A stretch of 64,000 nt of DNA from Thermomonospora catenispora (GTDB lineage Bacteria > Actinomycetota > Actinomycetes > Streptosporangiales > Streptosporangiaceae), in the NCBI RefSeq assembly GCF_006363815.1, contig NZ_RRYT01000021.1, positions 1 through 64,000 of the forward strand. The letters run 5' to 3'. Each line of letters opens with the position of its first letter. Position 1 is the first letter of the stretch. Shown in pieces: positions 22,346 to 30,396 of the stretch. The notes under the pieces are model-generated. The model was not told the DNA's origin. It did no database searches and saw only the letters and a program-made list of their open reading frames with translations. The position numbers and the translations under genes were made by a program.

Positions 22346-23599
22346 ATGAACGACCACGACTACACCGACTTCGACCGGGCGCGGTGGGCGCCGGAGCCGC
22401 CCAAGCGCCGCGATCGCACCCCGTTCGAACGGGACAGGGCGCGGGTGCTGCACAGTGCCGCGCTGCGCCGGCTGGCCGCCAAGACCCAGGTGGCGACCCC
22501 CGGCACCGACGACTTCCTGCGCACCCGGCTGACCCACTCGCTGGAGTGCGCCCAGGTCGGCCGGGAGCTGGGCAAGTCGCTGGGCTGCGACCCGGACGTG
22601 GTGGAGACCGCCTGCCTGGCGCACGACATCGGCCACCCTCCGTTCGGGCACAACGGCGAGGCGGCGCTGGACGTCGTCGCCCGGCCGTGCGGCGGATTCG
22701 AGGGCAACGCCCAGAGCCTGCGGATCCTCACCCGGCTGGAGCCCAAGTCGTTCGCCCCCGACGGCCGCAGCGTCGGGCTGAACCTGACCCGCGCCTCCCT
22801 GGACGCGGTGATGAAGTACCCCTGGCGCAAGGCCGACCGGCCGCCGGACGCGCCGCTCGGCGGCTCCGGCGGCCCCTACGGCGTCTACGAGGAGGACGCC
22901 GACGCGGCCGCCTGGGTGCGCCAGGGCGCCCCCGGGCGCCGGCTGTGCCTGGAGGCCCAGGTCATGGACTGGTCCGACGATGTCGCCTACTCGGTGCACG
23001 ACCTGGAGGACGCGCTGGTGGCCGGGCATGTGGACTTCGCCCGGCTGGCCGACCCGACCGAGCGGCGCGCCGTCGCCCGGACCGCCCGGCGGCTGTACTG
23101 CCCCGACGTCGACCTCGCCGAGCTGGAAGAGGTGTTCGCCGAGCTGATGGCCGAGCCGTACTGGCCGGACCGCTACGACGGCGGCCCGCGCACGCTGGCG
23201 GCGCTGAAGAACCTCACCAGCACGCTGATCGGCCGGTTCTGCCTGGCCGCCGAGCAGGCCACCCGCGCCCGCTACGGGCCGGGCAGGCTCACCCGCTACG
23301 CCGCCGACCTGATCGTCCCGCGGCGGCAGCGGCTGGAGTGCGCGCTGCTCAAGGGGGTCACCGCGCACTATGTGTGGATCAGCCACCGGGCCGTGCGGGC
23401 CCGGCAACGAGAACTGATCATGGAACTGGCCGAGCTGGTGGCCGCCGGCGCCCCCGCCACCCTGGAGGTCCAGTTCCAGGAGGCCTGGCGGGAGGCGGAC
23501 GACGACGCCGCCCGCTGGCGGGTGATCGTCGACCAGATCGCCTCGCTGACCGACACCTCCGCGATCGCCCTGCACCGCAGGCTGCGCGCGGCCGCGTGA
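22346..23599 (+). CDS. dgt: Deoxyguanosinetriphosphate triphosphohydrolase-like HD protein
   Basis: A 417-residue HD-domain enzyme that removes triphosphate from dNTPs and so influences the dNTP pool. The metal-binding H and HD lie in T-H-S-L-E-C-A-Q-V near 67 and [14 protein letters not shown] near 95. A later [15 protein letters not shown] block carries another metal ligand. Actinobacterial dgt often precedes dnaG; here about 10 kb of other genes lie between. ATG 22346 has AGGA 6-8 bases upstream. Confidence 0.93.
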   Translation: MNDHDYTDFDRARWAPEPPKRRDRTPFERDRARVLHSAALRRLAAKTQVATPGTDDFLRTRLTHSLECAQVGRELGKSLGCDPDVVETACLAHDIGHPPFGHNGEAALDVVARPCGGFEGNAQSLRILTRLEPKSFAPDGRSVGLNLTRASLDAVMKYPWRKADRPPDAPLGGSGGPYGVYEEDADAAAWVRQGAPGRRLCLEAQVMDWSDDVAYSVHDLEDALVAGHVDFARLADPTERRAVARTARRLYCPDVDLAELEEVFAELMAEPYWPDRYDGGPRTLAALKNLTSTLIGRFCLAAEQATRARYGPGRLTRYAADLIVPRRQRLECALLKGVTAHYVWISHRAVRARQRELIMELAELVAAGAPATLEVQFQEAWREADDDAARWRVIVDQIASLTDTSAIALHRRLRAAA

Positions 23600-23690
23600 G
23601 GGCCCGAGGGGGGACGGTCCGGCGGCGGCGGCCCGGCAGGCGATCCGGTCCGCGTCGATCTACCCAAAGGACACAGGAGGGCTCTACCCT

Positions 23691-24791
23691 TTGGCGCACC
23701 TTGAGGCACGCTCTGTGGTTGCGAGGACTGAGGTGACGGATCCGGTGGCGTGGCGCGCCGAGGTGGACGGCACCGTCGTCCGGCTGACGGTGGCGGACGG
23801 GACGGTCTTTGCCGGGTGCGGGTCTCAGCTCCATGCGTTCGACGCGGAGACCGGCGCCGAGCTGTGGAGCGCCGACACCGGGACCCCCGGACCGTTCCGG
23901 GTCGCCGGAGGCGTCGTCTACGCCACCGGCGGCGGGCACGTGCGGGCGATCGACGCGCGCACCGGCGAGGAGCACTGGCGGTTCCGCGGCGCGATCCCCG
24001 TGCGCCCGGCGGTCGGCGGCGGCCGGGTCTGCGTGATCGGCGACAGCCCTCGCTGGGGCCGCACCCTCCATGTGCTCAACGCCCGCAACGGGGCGGAGAA
24101 GTGGCGGATGGAGGCCGACCCGAAGCTGGCGCCGCCGGCGTGCGACGGCGACCTGATCTATGTCGGCTGCGCCGACGGGGCGCTGCTGGCGCTGCGCGCC
24201 CGCAACGGCCGGGAGCGCTGGCGGGTCGAGCCCGACCAGTGGCATCCCGACTGGCCCGAGCGCGGCGGCGGGATCGAGCCGCTCGGGCTGGCCGACGGGA
24301 CGCTGCTGGTGGCCGGACTGCCGTACGAGCCGCCGCCGTTGGGCTTCGTGGCCGCCGTCGACGTCCGCACCGGCCGGGAGCTGTGGCAGCAGCCGGCCGG
24401 CTACGACCCCGGAGAGGGGCGGCCCGACGAGGGCGACCCGCCGGCCGCCCTGGTGCCGGGCGGGATCTGCGTCGCCGCGGCCGGCTCGCTGACATATCTG
24501 GAGCGCGACTCCGGGCAGGCCACCCGGTTCCAGTGCACCGAACCGGTCCGCTGCTCGCCGCCCGTCATGATCGGCGGGTTGATCTGCGTGGGCACCTCGA
24601 GCCAGCTCATCGAGGCGTTCGACGCGGTCACCGGACGCCGCGAGTGGGTCGTCAAGGACGTCCAGCGGCCCGCCGCGGCCGGCCCGCCGCCGCTGGCGGC
24701 GGTGCACGGGCGGCTGGTGGTCGGCGGTCACCGCCGCGTCTACCAGATCGATCCCCGCACCGGAGCGACCTACCCCTCCGTGGCCCGGTGA
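23691..24791 (+). CDS. PQQ-like beta-propeller protein, cytoplasmic
   Basis: A 366-residue protein built of about eight PQQ-type propeller repeats, recognised by recurring A-x-D-A-x-T-G-x-x-x-W-x-x motifs such as F-D-A-E-T-G-A-E-L-W-S and I-D-A-R-T-G-E-E-H-W-R. It has no signal peptide or lipobox, so it appears cytoplasmic, unlike the related lipoprotein at 32139. The start is uncertain: TTG 23691 has GGAGG ten bases upstream but follows a TACCCT hexamer directly, so GTG 23715 or 23733 may be the true start. The role is unknown; propellers often act as scaffolds. Confidence 0.8.
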   Translation: MAHLEARSVVARTEVTDPVAWRAEVDGTVVRLTVADGTVFAGCGSQLHAFDAETGAELWSADTGTPGPFRVAGGVVYATGGGHVRAIDARTGEEHWRFRGAIPVRPAVGGGRVCVIGDSPRWGRTLHVLNARNGAEKWRMEADPKLAPPACDGDLIYVGCADGALLALRARNGRERWRVEPDQWHPDWPERGGGIEPLGLADGTLLVAGLPYEPPPLGFVAAVDVRTGRELWQQPAGYDPGEGRPDEGDPPAALVPGGICVAAAGSLTYLERDSGQATRFQCTEPVRCSPPVMIGGLICVGTSSQLIEAFDAVTGRREWVVKDVQRPAAAGPPPLAAVHGRLVVGGHRRVYQIDPRTGATYPSVAR

Positions 24792-24823
24792 GCGGCGGGA
24801 TGGCCGCGGCGCGGCGCGGCCGG

Positions 24824-24829
24824 TAGGTT
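24824..24829 (+). promoter_or_regulatory. -10 element of the leaderless MFS gene
   Basis: TAGGTT ends seven bases before the GTG at 24837. Confidence 0.45.
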
Positions 24830-24836
24830 CGGCCGG

Positions 24837-26015
24837 GTGGTGAGCGAGACGTCCGAGCGGCGATGGGGCGCCAGCGCCGCGGTCCGGACGACGTTCCTGG
24901 TGCACGGACTGGTCAGCGCGGCCTGGGTGGCCCGGATCCCGCAGATCAAGGCGGAGCTGGGGCTGAGCGAGGGCGCGCTGGGAGTGGCGCTGCTGGGCAG
25001 CCCGGTCGGGGTGGTGATCGCGGTCCGCCTCACCGGCCGGATCGCGGCGCGCTGGGGGAGCGGTCCGGTCGCCCGGGTGTCCGGGGTGGCGGCGGGACTG
25101 GCGCTGGTGCCGCTGGGGCTGGCGGACGGCCTCGGCGCGCTGACCGCCGCCCTGACGGCGTTGGGCCTGGCGCTCGGCGTGCTGGACGTGGCGATGAACG
25201 CGCAGGCGGTGGCGGTGGAGCGGCGGGAGGGCCGCCCGCTGATGTCGGGGATGCACGGGGCCTGGAGCGTCGGCGCGCTCGGCGGCGCGCTCACCGGCTC
25301 CTGGGCGGCGCACCTGGAGGTGCCGGTGCCCCTCCACCTCGGCGCGGCCGGGGCGGGGCTGGCCCTGGCCGCCCTGCTGGGCACCCGCGGGCTGCCGGAC
25401 GACGCCGAGCAGCGGACCGCCCTCGACGACGGCGCGGCCGGGGACGGCGACGGCGCGCTGCGGGCGGCCCGCCGGCCGCTGCTCATGCTGGGCGTGATCG
25501 GGTTGTGCTCCTTCCTCGGCGAGGGCGCGATGGCCGACTGGAGCGCCGTCCACCTGCGGGAGACGCTCGGCGCCGGAGCGGGCGTGGCCGGACTGGGCTA
25601 TGCGGGCTGTGCGGTGGCGATGGCCGTGGCGCGGCTGGCCGGGGACCGGGTCATCGCCGCGGCCGGCCCGGTGCGGGTGCTGCGCGCCGGCGGACTGCTC
25701 GCCGCGGCGGCGCTCGGCGCCGGGCTGCTCAGCGGCCATCCGGCGCCTTCGGTGCTCGGGTTCACGCTGTACGGGCTGGGCATCGCCGTGGTGGCCCCGA
25801 TCACCTTCGGCGCGGCCGGCAACCTGCCCGGGGTGCCCGCCGCCACCGGCATCTCCTGGGTCACCTCGATCGGATACGCCGGCTTTCTGGCCGGTCCCCC
25901 CGTCATCGGGTTCGTCGCCCAGGGCGTCGGCCTGAGCTGGGCCCTGGCCATCCCGGTGGCGTTGGCGCTGGTGATCACCGCGCTGGCCGGGGCCGTGCGG
26001 ACCGCCCGGAGTTGA
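24837..26015 (+). CDS. Major facilitator superfamily transporter, YbjJ-like
   Basis: A 392-residue carrier with 12 predicted membrane helices. It resembles the YbjJ-type branch: V-A-R-I-P-Q-I-K-A-E-L-G-L-S-E-G-A-L-G near 30-48, then M-N-A-Q-A-V-A-V-E near 120, G-M-H-G-A-W-S-V-G-A near 137 and W-V-T-S-I-G-Y-A-G-F near 350. The substrate is not known for most of this group; sugars and drug-like compounds have been suggested. A second GTG three bases into the frame could also be used. The gene is not overlapped by its neighbours. Confidence 0.85.
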   Translation: MVSETSERRWGASAAVRTTFLVHGLVSAAWVARIPQIKAELGLSEGALGVALLGSPVGVVIAVRLTGRIAARWGSGPVARVSGVAAGLALVPLGLADGLGALTAALTALGLALGVLDVAMNAQAVAVERREGRPLMSGMHGAWSVGALGGALTGSWAAHLEVPVPLHLGAAGAGLALAALLGTRGLPDDAEQRTALDDGAAGDGDGALRAARRPLLMLGVIGLCSFLGEGAMADWSAVHLRETLGAGAGVAGLGYAGCAVAMAVARLAGDRVIAAAGPVRVLRAGGLLAAAALGAGLLSGHPAPSVLGFTLYGLGIAVVAPITFGAAGNLPGVPAATGISWVTSIGYAGFLAGPPVIGFVAQGVGLSWALAIPVALALVITALAGAVRTARS

Positions 26016-26058
26016 TCACAGTTCGGCGGTGAAGAGCATGCCGTATCGCCTGCTCCGG

Positions 26059-26064
26059 TATGGT
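26059..26064 (+). promoter_or_regulatory. -10 element of the leaderless gtrA-like gene
   Basis: TATGGT ends eight bases before ATG 26073. Confidence 0.5.
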
Positions 26065-26072
26065 CTGACGGG

Positions 26073-26528
26073 ATGAGCACCCTGCAGCGGTCCCGGCCGG
26101 CCCCGGCGACGGCCTTGCGTCCGCATCGTCTGCGTGAGCTGGCGCGGTTCGGCACCGTCGGCACCCTCGGCACCGTGATCTCGATCGGCGGCGCCAATCT
26201 GATGCGCGCCCTGCTGCCCGTCGGCCCGGTCGCCACCGTGCTCATCCCCACCATGGCCTCCACCCTGTTCTCCTACCTGGCCAACCGGCACTGGACGTTC
26301 CGGCACCGGCACACCGAGGGCTCCGGACGCGAGGTGGCGCTGTTCTTCGGCCTCAACGGCGCCGGGATGCTGATCCAGGCGTCGTGCGTGGCGTTCACCC
26401 ACTACACGCTGAGGCTGAACGACGCGCTGTCCTACAACGTCGCCCTGGTGACGGGCCTGGGCCTGGCCTCCGCCTGGCGCTACTGGTCGTACCGGAAGTG
26501 GGTCTTCCGGCGCACCGCCCGTGTCTGA
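26073..26528 (+). CDS. GtrA family membrane protein
   Basis: A 151-residue protein with four membrane helices. The family signature is visible: R-F-G-T-V-G-T-L-G-T near 27 and S-Y-L-A-N-R-H-W-T-F-R near 72, plus W-R-Y-W-S-Y-R-K-W-V-F near the C-terminus. GtrA proteins are thought to move lipid-linked sugars across the membrane or to support cell-wall polysaccharide synthesis. No glycosyltransferase is encoded beside it here, which is unusual. The last eight bases overlap the sigma factor gene, so the pair is likely transcribed together. Confidence 0.88.
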   Translation: MSTLQRSRPAPATALRPHRLRELARFGTVGTLGTVISIGGANLMRALLPVGPVATVLIPTMASTLFSYLANRHWTFRHRHTEGSGREVALFFGLNGAGMLIQASCVAFTHYTLRLNDALSYNVALVTGLGLASAWRYWSYRKWVFRRTARV

Positions 26529-27456
26529 CCGGCTCGCCGAGGAGTGGGACCGACACCGCCCCGTGGTGTTCGGCGTGGCCTACCGGATCCTGGGCAGCGT
26601 CGCCGACGCCGAGGACGTCGTCCAGGACGTGTGGTTGCGGGCCGCGTCCGCCGACCTGGAGGGCGTGCGGGACCTGCGCGCCTGGCTGACCACGGTGGCA
26701 GCGCGACGAGCCCATGACCTGGCGACCTCCGCCCGGGCCCGGCGGGAGGGCTATGTCGGTCCCTGGCTGCCCGAACCGCTGCTGACCGGCCCGGACGCCG
26801 CCGAGCCGGTGCTGCTGGACGAGACGGTGAGCACCGCGATGCTGCTGGTGCTGGAGGAGCTGTCGCCGCCGGAGCGGGTGGCGTTCGTGCTGCGTCACGC
26901 CTTCGAGGCGCCGTACGAGCGGATCGCCGAGGTCCTGGGCCGCTCCCCGGCGGCGTGCCGGCAACTGGTGTCCCGGGCCCGCCGCCGCATCGCCGCCCGC
27001 CGCGACCACGGCGGCCCGCGCGCCACCAGGGCCGAGCGCGACCGGGTGATGGCGGCGTTCCGCGACGCCTATCTGAAGGGGGACACCGCGGCGCTGGCGG
27101 AGCTGCTGGACCCGGACGCGGTCTACCTCACCGACGGCGGCGGGGAGGTGTTCGCCGCCCGCCGGCCGATCCGCGGCGGCTCGCGGATCGCCGAGGTGAT
27201 GACGCGGGTGGGGCGGCGCACCCTGCGGGCGCACCCCGTGCCGGCCGAGATCAACGGGGGTCCGGGACTGCTGCTGTACCGGGACGGAGCGCTCGTCGCC
27301 GTCGACACCGTCGAGATCTCCGGCGGCCGGATCGTCGCCTACCACCGGGTCCTCAACCCGGCCAAGCTGCGGGCCGTGCGCCGGGCGGCCGGCGCGGACC
27401 GGGCCGCCGGGGCCTCGGCGCCGCGAGGCGGGCGATCGGGCGGACGGCCGCGGTGA
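26521..27456 (+). CDS. ECF sigma factor with SnoaL-like C-terminal domain (ECF41/SigJ-like)
   Basis: A 311-residue sigma factor. Region 2 (about 10-75) has F-G-V-A-Y-R-I-L-G-S and D-A-E-D-V-V-Q-D-V-W-L-R; region 4 (about 105-160) has L-S-P-P-E-R-V-A-F-V-L-R and the helix-turn-helix P-Y-E-R-I-A-E-V-L-G-R-S. A C-terminal extension (about 170-290) is a SnoaL/NTF2-like fold with D-G-G-G at 205-208 and N-P-A-K-L at 279-283, close to the DGGGK and NPDKL motifs of the ECF41 group, in which this domain controls activity without an anti-sigma factor. It starts at GTG 26521, eight bases inside gtrA. No carboxymuconolactone decarboxylase-type partner is adjacent. Confidence 0.9.
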   Translation: MSDRLAEEWDRHRPVVFGVAYRILGSVADAEDVVQDVWLRAASADLEGVRDLRAWLTTVAARRAHDLATSARARREGYVGPWLPEPLLTGPDAAEPVLLDETVSTAMLLVLEELSPPERVAFVLRHAFEAPYERIAEVLGRSPAACRQLVSRARRRIAARRDHGGPRATRAERDRVMAAFRDAYLKGDTAALAELLDPDAVYLTDGGGEVFAARRPIRGGSRIAEVMTRVGRRTLRAHPVPAEINGGPGLLLYRDGALVAVDTVEISGGRIVAYHRVLNPAKLRAVRRAAGADRAAGASAPRGGRSGGRPR

Positions 27457-27478
27457 GGACCGCCCGCCCGATCGCCCG
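27429..27478. terminator. 15-bp hairpin spanning the sigma factor stop codon
   Basis: Bases 27429-27443 pair perfectly with 27464-27478; the sigma factor TGA (27454-27456) lies in the 20-base loop. It serves the sigma factor and the convergent LVIVD gene. Confidence 0.7.
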
Positions 27479-27505
27479 GGGCCGGGGTCTCCCCGGCCGG
27501 CGGGG

Positions 27506-28930
27506 TCAGTCGAAGTAGTCCGGCTGGGTCTGCACGTTGAGGACGTCCAGCTTCACCCGTTCGGCCTTGTCGGTGCGCTTGTCCTTGATCTGCAGCACGT
27601 CCAGGCCCTTTTGGATGTCGCTGGAGTAGATGTGGCCGTTGTAGTAGTAGGCCGACCACGAGCCGCCCAGGATCAGGCGGTCGTCGGAGAGCGGGCCGCG
27701 CTCGAACCAGGCGATCTCCTTGGGCCTGCGGGAGTCGGTGAAGTCCCACACCGAGATGCCGCCCTGGTACCAGGCCTGGACCATGATGTCCTTGCCCTTG
27801 ACCGGGATGAGCGAGCCGTTGTGGGCCACGCAGTTCTCGGTGTCGGCGTTGGTCCGCGGGATCTTGAAGTAGCTGCGGAAGACCAGCTTGCGCTTGTCGC
27901 CCTTGCCGACGATGTCGTAGATCGCGTCGGCGCCCTTCTCCGGGCCGACGGCCGGGTTGCAGGTGGCCCCGGCGCCGCCGCCCAGCTCGTCGGTGAACAC
28001 GACCTTGTTCCCGGCGTTGTTGAACGTGGCCGAGTGCCAGAAGGCGAAGTTCTCGTCGTCGCGGACGATGTCGATGACCTTCGGCGCGACGGGGTCGGAG
28101 ATGTCCATGAGCACGCCGTCGCCCATGCAGGCGCCCGCGGCCAGGTTCTTCTTCGGGTACACGGTGATGTCGTGGCAGCCGGTGGTCGGAGTGGTGTCCT
28201 CGTCACCGGGGTTGCCGCCGTCGGGGAACAGCACCGGCTCGGCCACCACCTCGGCCTGGGTCGGCTTCTTCAGCGGCACCTTGATGATGGAGATCTGGTC
28301 GAACTCGTACTGGCAGTCGGGACCCACCGAGCTCGGACCCAGCAGGTAGGAGGACACGTACACATAGACCGAGTCCCGGTCCTTGCCCTTGCCCGGCACC
28401 AGCGTGTGGGTGTGCGAACCGCAGTCGGTCTCCACCGACTTGATGTAGCGCGGGTTGCGCACGTCGCTGATGTCGAAGATCTTGATGCCCTCCCAGGCGG
28501 TCGGGTCGGTGACCGGCTTGGGGGTGCTCTGGCAGGAGTCGTCGCTGCGCGAGGAATCGGTGGACAGGAACAGCAGGTTCCCAGCGACCGACACGTCGTT
28601 CTGCGCACCGACGCAACGCACCTGGCTGACGATCTTCGGCTTGTCGGGCCGGCTGATGTCGTAGATGACGAAGCCCTCGTAGTTGCCCGCGATCGCGTAC
28701 TTGCCCTTGAACGCCAGGTCGGTGCCGAAGGCCGCCTCGGTGGCGAAGTCCCCTTGCTTGGGGACGTTCGCCAGATGCCTGATGTTGGCGGTCTTGGCGA
28801 TCTCGTCGACCCCCGGCGCATCGGCCGAGGAGGCCGGGACGGCCGCCACGCCCGATAAGGCCAGCGCGAGGCCGCCCAATGCACCGAGGGCGATCCGCCG
28901 CATGGATGCCCATCTGGTCCTGGATGACAC
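27506..28930 (-). CDS. Secreted LVIVD-repeat beta-propeller protein
   Basis: A secreted protein of 474 residues if started at GTG 28930, which has AAAGGGG about 9 bases upstream; an earlier in-frame GTG at 28975 would add 15 residues ahead of the signal peptide. The signal peptide has M-R-R-I-A-L-G-A-L-G-G-L-A-L-A-L-S-G. The mature part holds repeats such as G-F-V-I-Y-D-I-S-R-P, I-K-I-F-D-I-S-D-V and V-L-M-D-I-S-D-P, typical of LVIVD propellers with unknown ligand. At least eight Cys suggest disulfides outside the cell. It is divergent from the DUF305 lipoprotein gene, a pairing I have the impression is common in actinobacteria. Confidence 0.85.
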   Translation of the reverse strand: MSSRTRWASMRRIALGALGGLALALSGVAAVPASSADAPGVDEIAKTANIRHLANVPKQGDFATEAAFGTDLAFKGKYAIAGNYEGFVIYDISRPDKPKIVSQVRCVGAQNDVSVAGNLLFLSTDSSRSDDSCQSTPKPVTDPTAWEGIKIFDISDVRNPRYIKSVETDCGSHTHTLVPGKGKDRDSVYVYVSSYLLGPSSVGPDCQYEFDQISIIKVPLKKPTQAEVVAEPVLFPDGGNPGDEDTTPTTGCHDITVYPKKNLAAGACMGDGVLMDISDPVAPKVIDIVRDDENFAFWHSATFNNAGNKVVFTDELGGGAGATCNPAVGPEKGADAIYDIVGKGDKRKLVFRSYFKIPRTNADTENCVAHNGSLIPVKGKDIMVQAWYQGGISVWDFTDSRRPKEIAWFERGPLSDDRLILGGSWSAYYYNGHIYSSDIQKGLDVLQIKDKRTDKAERVKLDVLNVQTQPDYFD

Positions 28931-29363
28931 GCTATGCGCCCCTTTGCTCCGGTTCCACCGATTCCAGTAACGCACGGAGTATCGCCCGGACCTTGCCGAA
29001 ATACCAGACCTTTGATGGTTTGTAAGGATTTCAAGGTTGAGGGAAAACTGTCGGGAGTTGACGGTGCTCCGTCGCCGACCTGGGGCGTGTGACGGACGTC
29101 GACGGCATGATCACCATCGGTGATGGGGGGCGGAAGGTCGACGGAGGGGACCGGGCGGGCCGACCTTTCCCGTTTCCCGCCGAAGACGGCCCCCGCCCCC
29201 GAGAGGGGCCGGTGTTCTCGTGCCGCGTCCCCTGAGAGACGTCCCCCGAGATCGGCCGCCCGCCGCCGACCGTGCCGTGAACATCTCGAGATCGCGGACG
29301 CCCTTCCCGTCCGCCCGCACGATGGGTACCGTCCCCGTGCGTGGCGTGTGAAGGAGCGGCAGG
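28931..29363. other. 433-bp divergent intergenic region
   Basis: It separates the LVIVD gene (minus) from the DUF305 gene (plus). The left part (28980-29045) is the AT-richest stretch and should hold the LVIVD promoter. An inverted repeat ATCACC-ATC-GGTGAT lies at 29110-29124 and ATCTCGAGAT at 29283-29292. No gene is supported here. Confidence 0.45.
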
Positions 29364-30035
29364 GTGAACGGACATCGGTGGACCGGTTGCGTCGCGGCGG
29401 CGGTCCTGGCCGCCGGGCTGACGGCCGGTTGCAGCGGCGACGAGCCGGAACGGGCGGCGCCCAAGGCCACGGTGCTGGTGCCGGGCAGACCCGGTGAGCC
29501 CAACAAGACGATGACGGTCGGGCCCGCCTCGCCCAAGCCGCCGAACGCCGCCGACGTCACGTTCGTGCAGATGATGATCCCGCACCACCGGCAGGCGGTG
29601 GAGATGTCGGCGCTGGCCCCCCGGCAAGGGGCCGACCCGAAGGTCAAGGCGCTGGCCGAACGGATCGACGCCGCCCAGACGGCGGAGATCTCGTCCATGC
29701 AGTCCTGGCTGAAGCGGCACGGTCATGGCACGCGCGGCGATCACGGCGGGCACGGCGGGCACGGCCGTCCGGCGGCGTCGCCGTCGCACGCCGACATGCC
29801 CGGCATGGCCTCCCCCGAGGAGATGGCCAGGCTCCAGGACGCCCGGGGCGGGGAGTTCGACCGGCTCTATCTGAATCTGATGATCAAGCACCACGAGGGC
29901 GCCCTCGTCATGGCCCGCAAGGTGCTCGCCGAGGGCGCCGACGTGCAGATTCAGCAGATGGCCAAGGAGATCGTCACCACCCAGAACGCCGAGATCGTCC
30001 GAATGCGCGACCTGCTGCGCGGCCTCAAGGAGTGA
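29364..30035 (+). CDS. DUF305 lipoprotein
   Basis: A 223-residue lipoprotein starting at GTG 29364. The lipobox L-T-A-G-C-S lies near residue 23. Two copies of the DUF305 half-motif occur: F-V-Q-M-M-I-P-H-H-R-Q-A-V-E-M near 66-80 and L-N-L-M-I-K-H-H-E-G-A-L-V-M near 170-183, each with Met and paired His, joined by a His/Gly-rich linker (H-G-H-G-T-R-G-D-H-G-G-H). The family folds as a ferritin-like four-helix bundle; Met and His pairs suggest copper binding, but this is inference. It is outside the membrane. Confidence 0.88.
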   Translation: MNGHRWTGCVAAAVLAAGLTAGCSGDEPERAAPKATVLVPGRPGEPNKTMTVGPASPKPPNAADVTFVQMMIPHHRQAVEMSALAPRQGADPKVKALAERIDAAQTAEISSMQSWLKRHGHGTRGDHGGHGGHGRPAASPSHADMPGMASPEEMARLQDARGGEFDRLYLNLMIKHHEGALVMARKVLAEGADVQIQQMAKEIVTTQNAEIVRMRDLLRGLKE

Positions 30036-30083
30036 GCGGCCTGGGGGGCGACGCGGGCCGCGCATCGGGCCCGCTCTCCGACG

Positions 30084-30111
30084 CCGCCGGGCCGCCTGCG
30101 CGGCCGGGCGG
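30084..30111 (+). terminator. Hairpin after the DUF305 gene
   Basis: A 12-bp stem with one mismatch (30084-30095 with 30100-30111) and a 4-base loop, about 50 bp after the stop. Confidence 0.5.
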
Positions 30112-30200
30112 ATCAGCGGCCGTCCCTGTTCGTCGCGAGGCGCCCGGAACTCGACCGACGCCGACCTCCCGCGGCGTCGCGCCGACGCCCCGCTTGCGGA

Positions 30201-30229
30201 TTTAACAATGCTTTAACGGACGGTTTCTC
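30201..30229. promoter_or_regulatory. Direct repeats with 11-bp period (OmpR/PhoP-type site)
   Basis: TTTAACA at 30201, TTTAACG at 30212 and GTTTCTC at 30223 recur every 11 bp, one DNA turn, the layout used by OmpR/PhoP-family response regulators. The site is about 170 bp upstream of the amine oxidase start. Confidence 0.4.
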
Positions 30230-30396
30230 GGTGCGGGTCGGAACGGTGTCGAATGTCCTGGTCAGTGCGTGTTTGTCGCAGAGTGGACCGTTCTGTATCG
30301 GTGATGATTTGGCAATGCGCTCATTACGGGTGCGACTTATGACCGAAATGTGATGATTCAAGAATTCCCTGCGTCGACGATCTTGGAGGTGCTTCC

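Larger units (their letters stand above)
30036..30396. other. 361-bp AT-rich promoter region of the amine oxidase gene
   Basis: The stretch 30195-30380 is clearly lower in GC than its surroundings. It contains 11-bp-spaced repeats (separate entry) and several TA-rich hexamers, but no pair of -35/-10 elements stands out. No gene is supported here. Confidence 0.5.
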
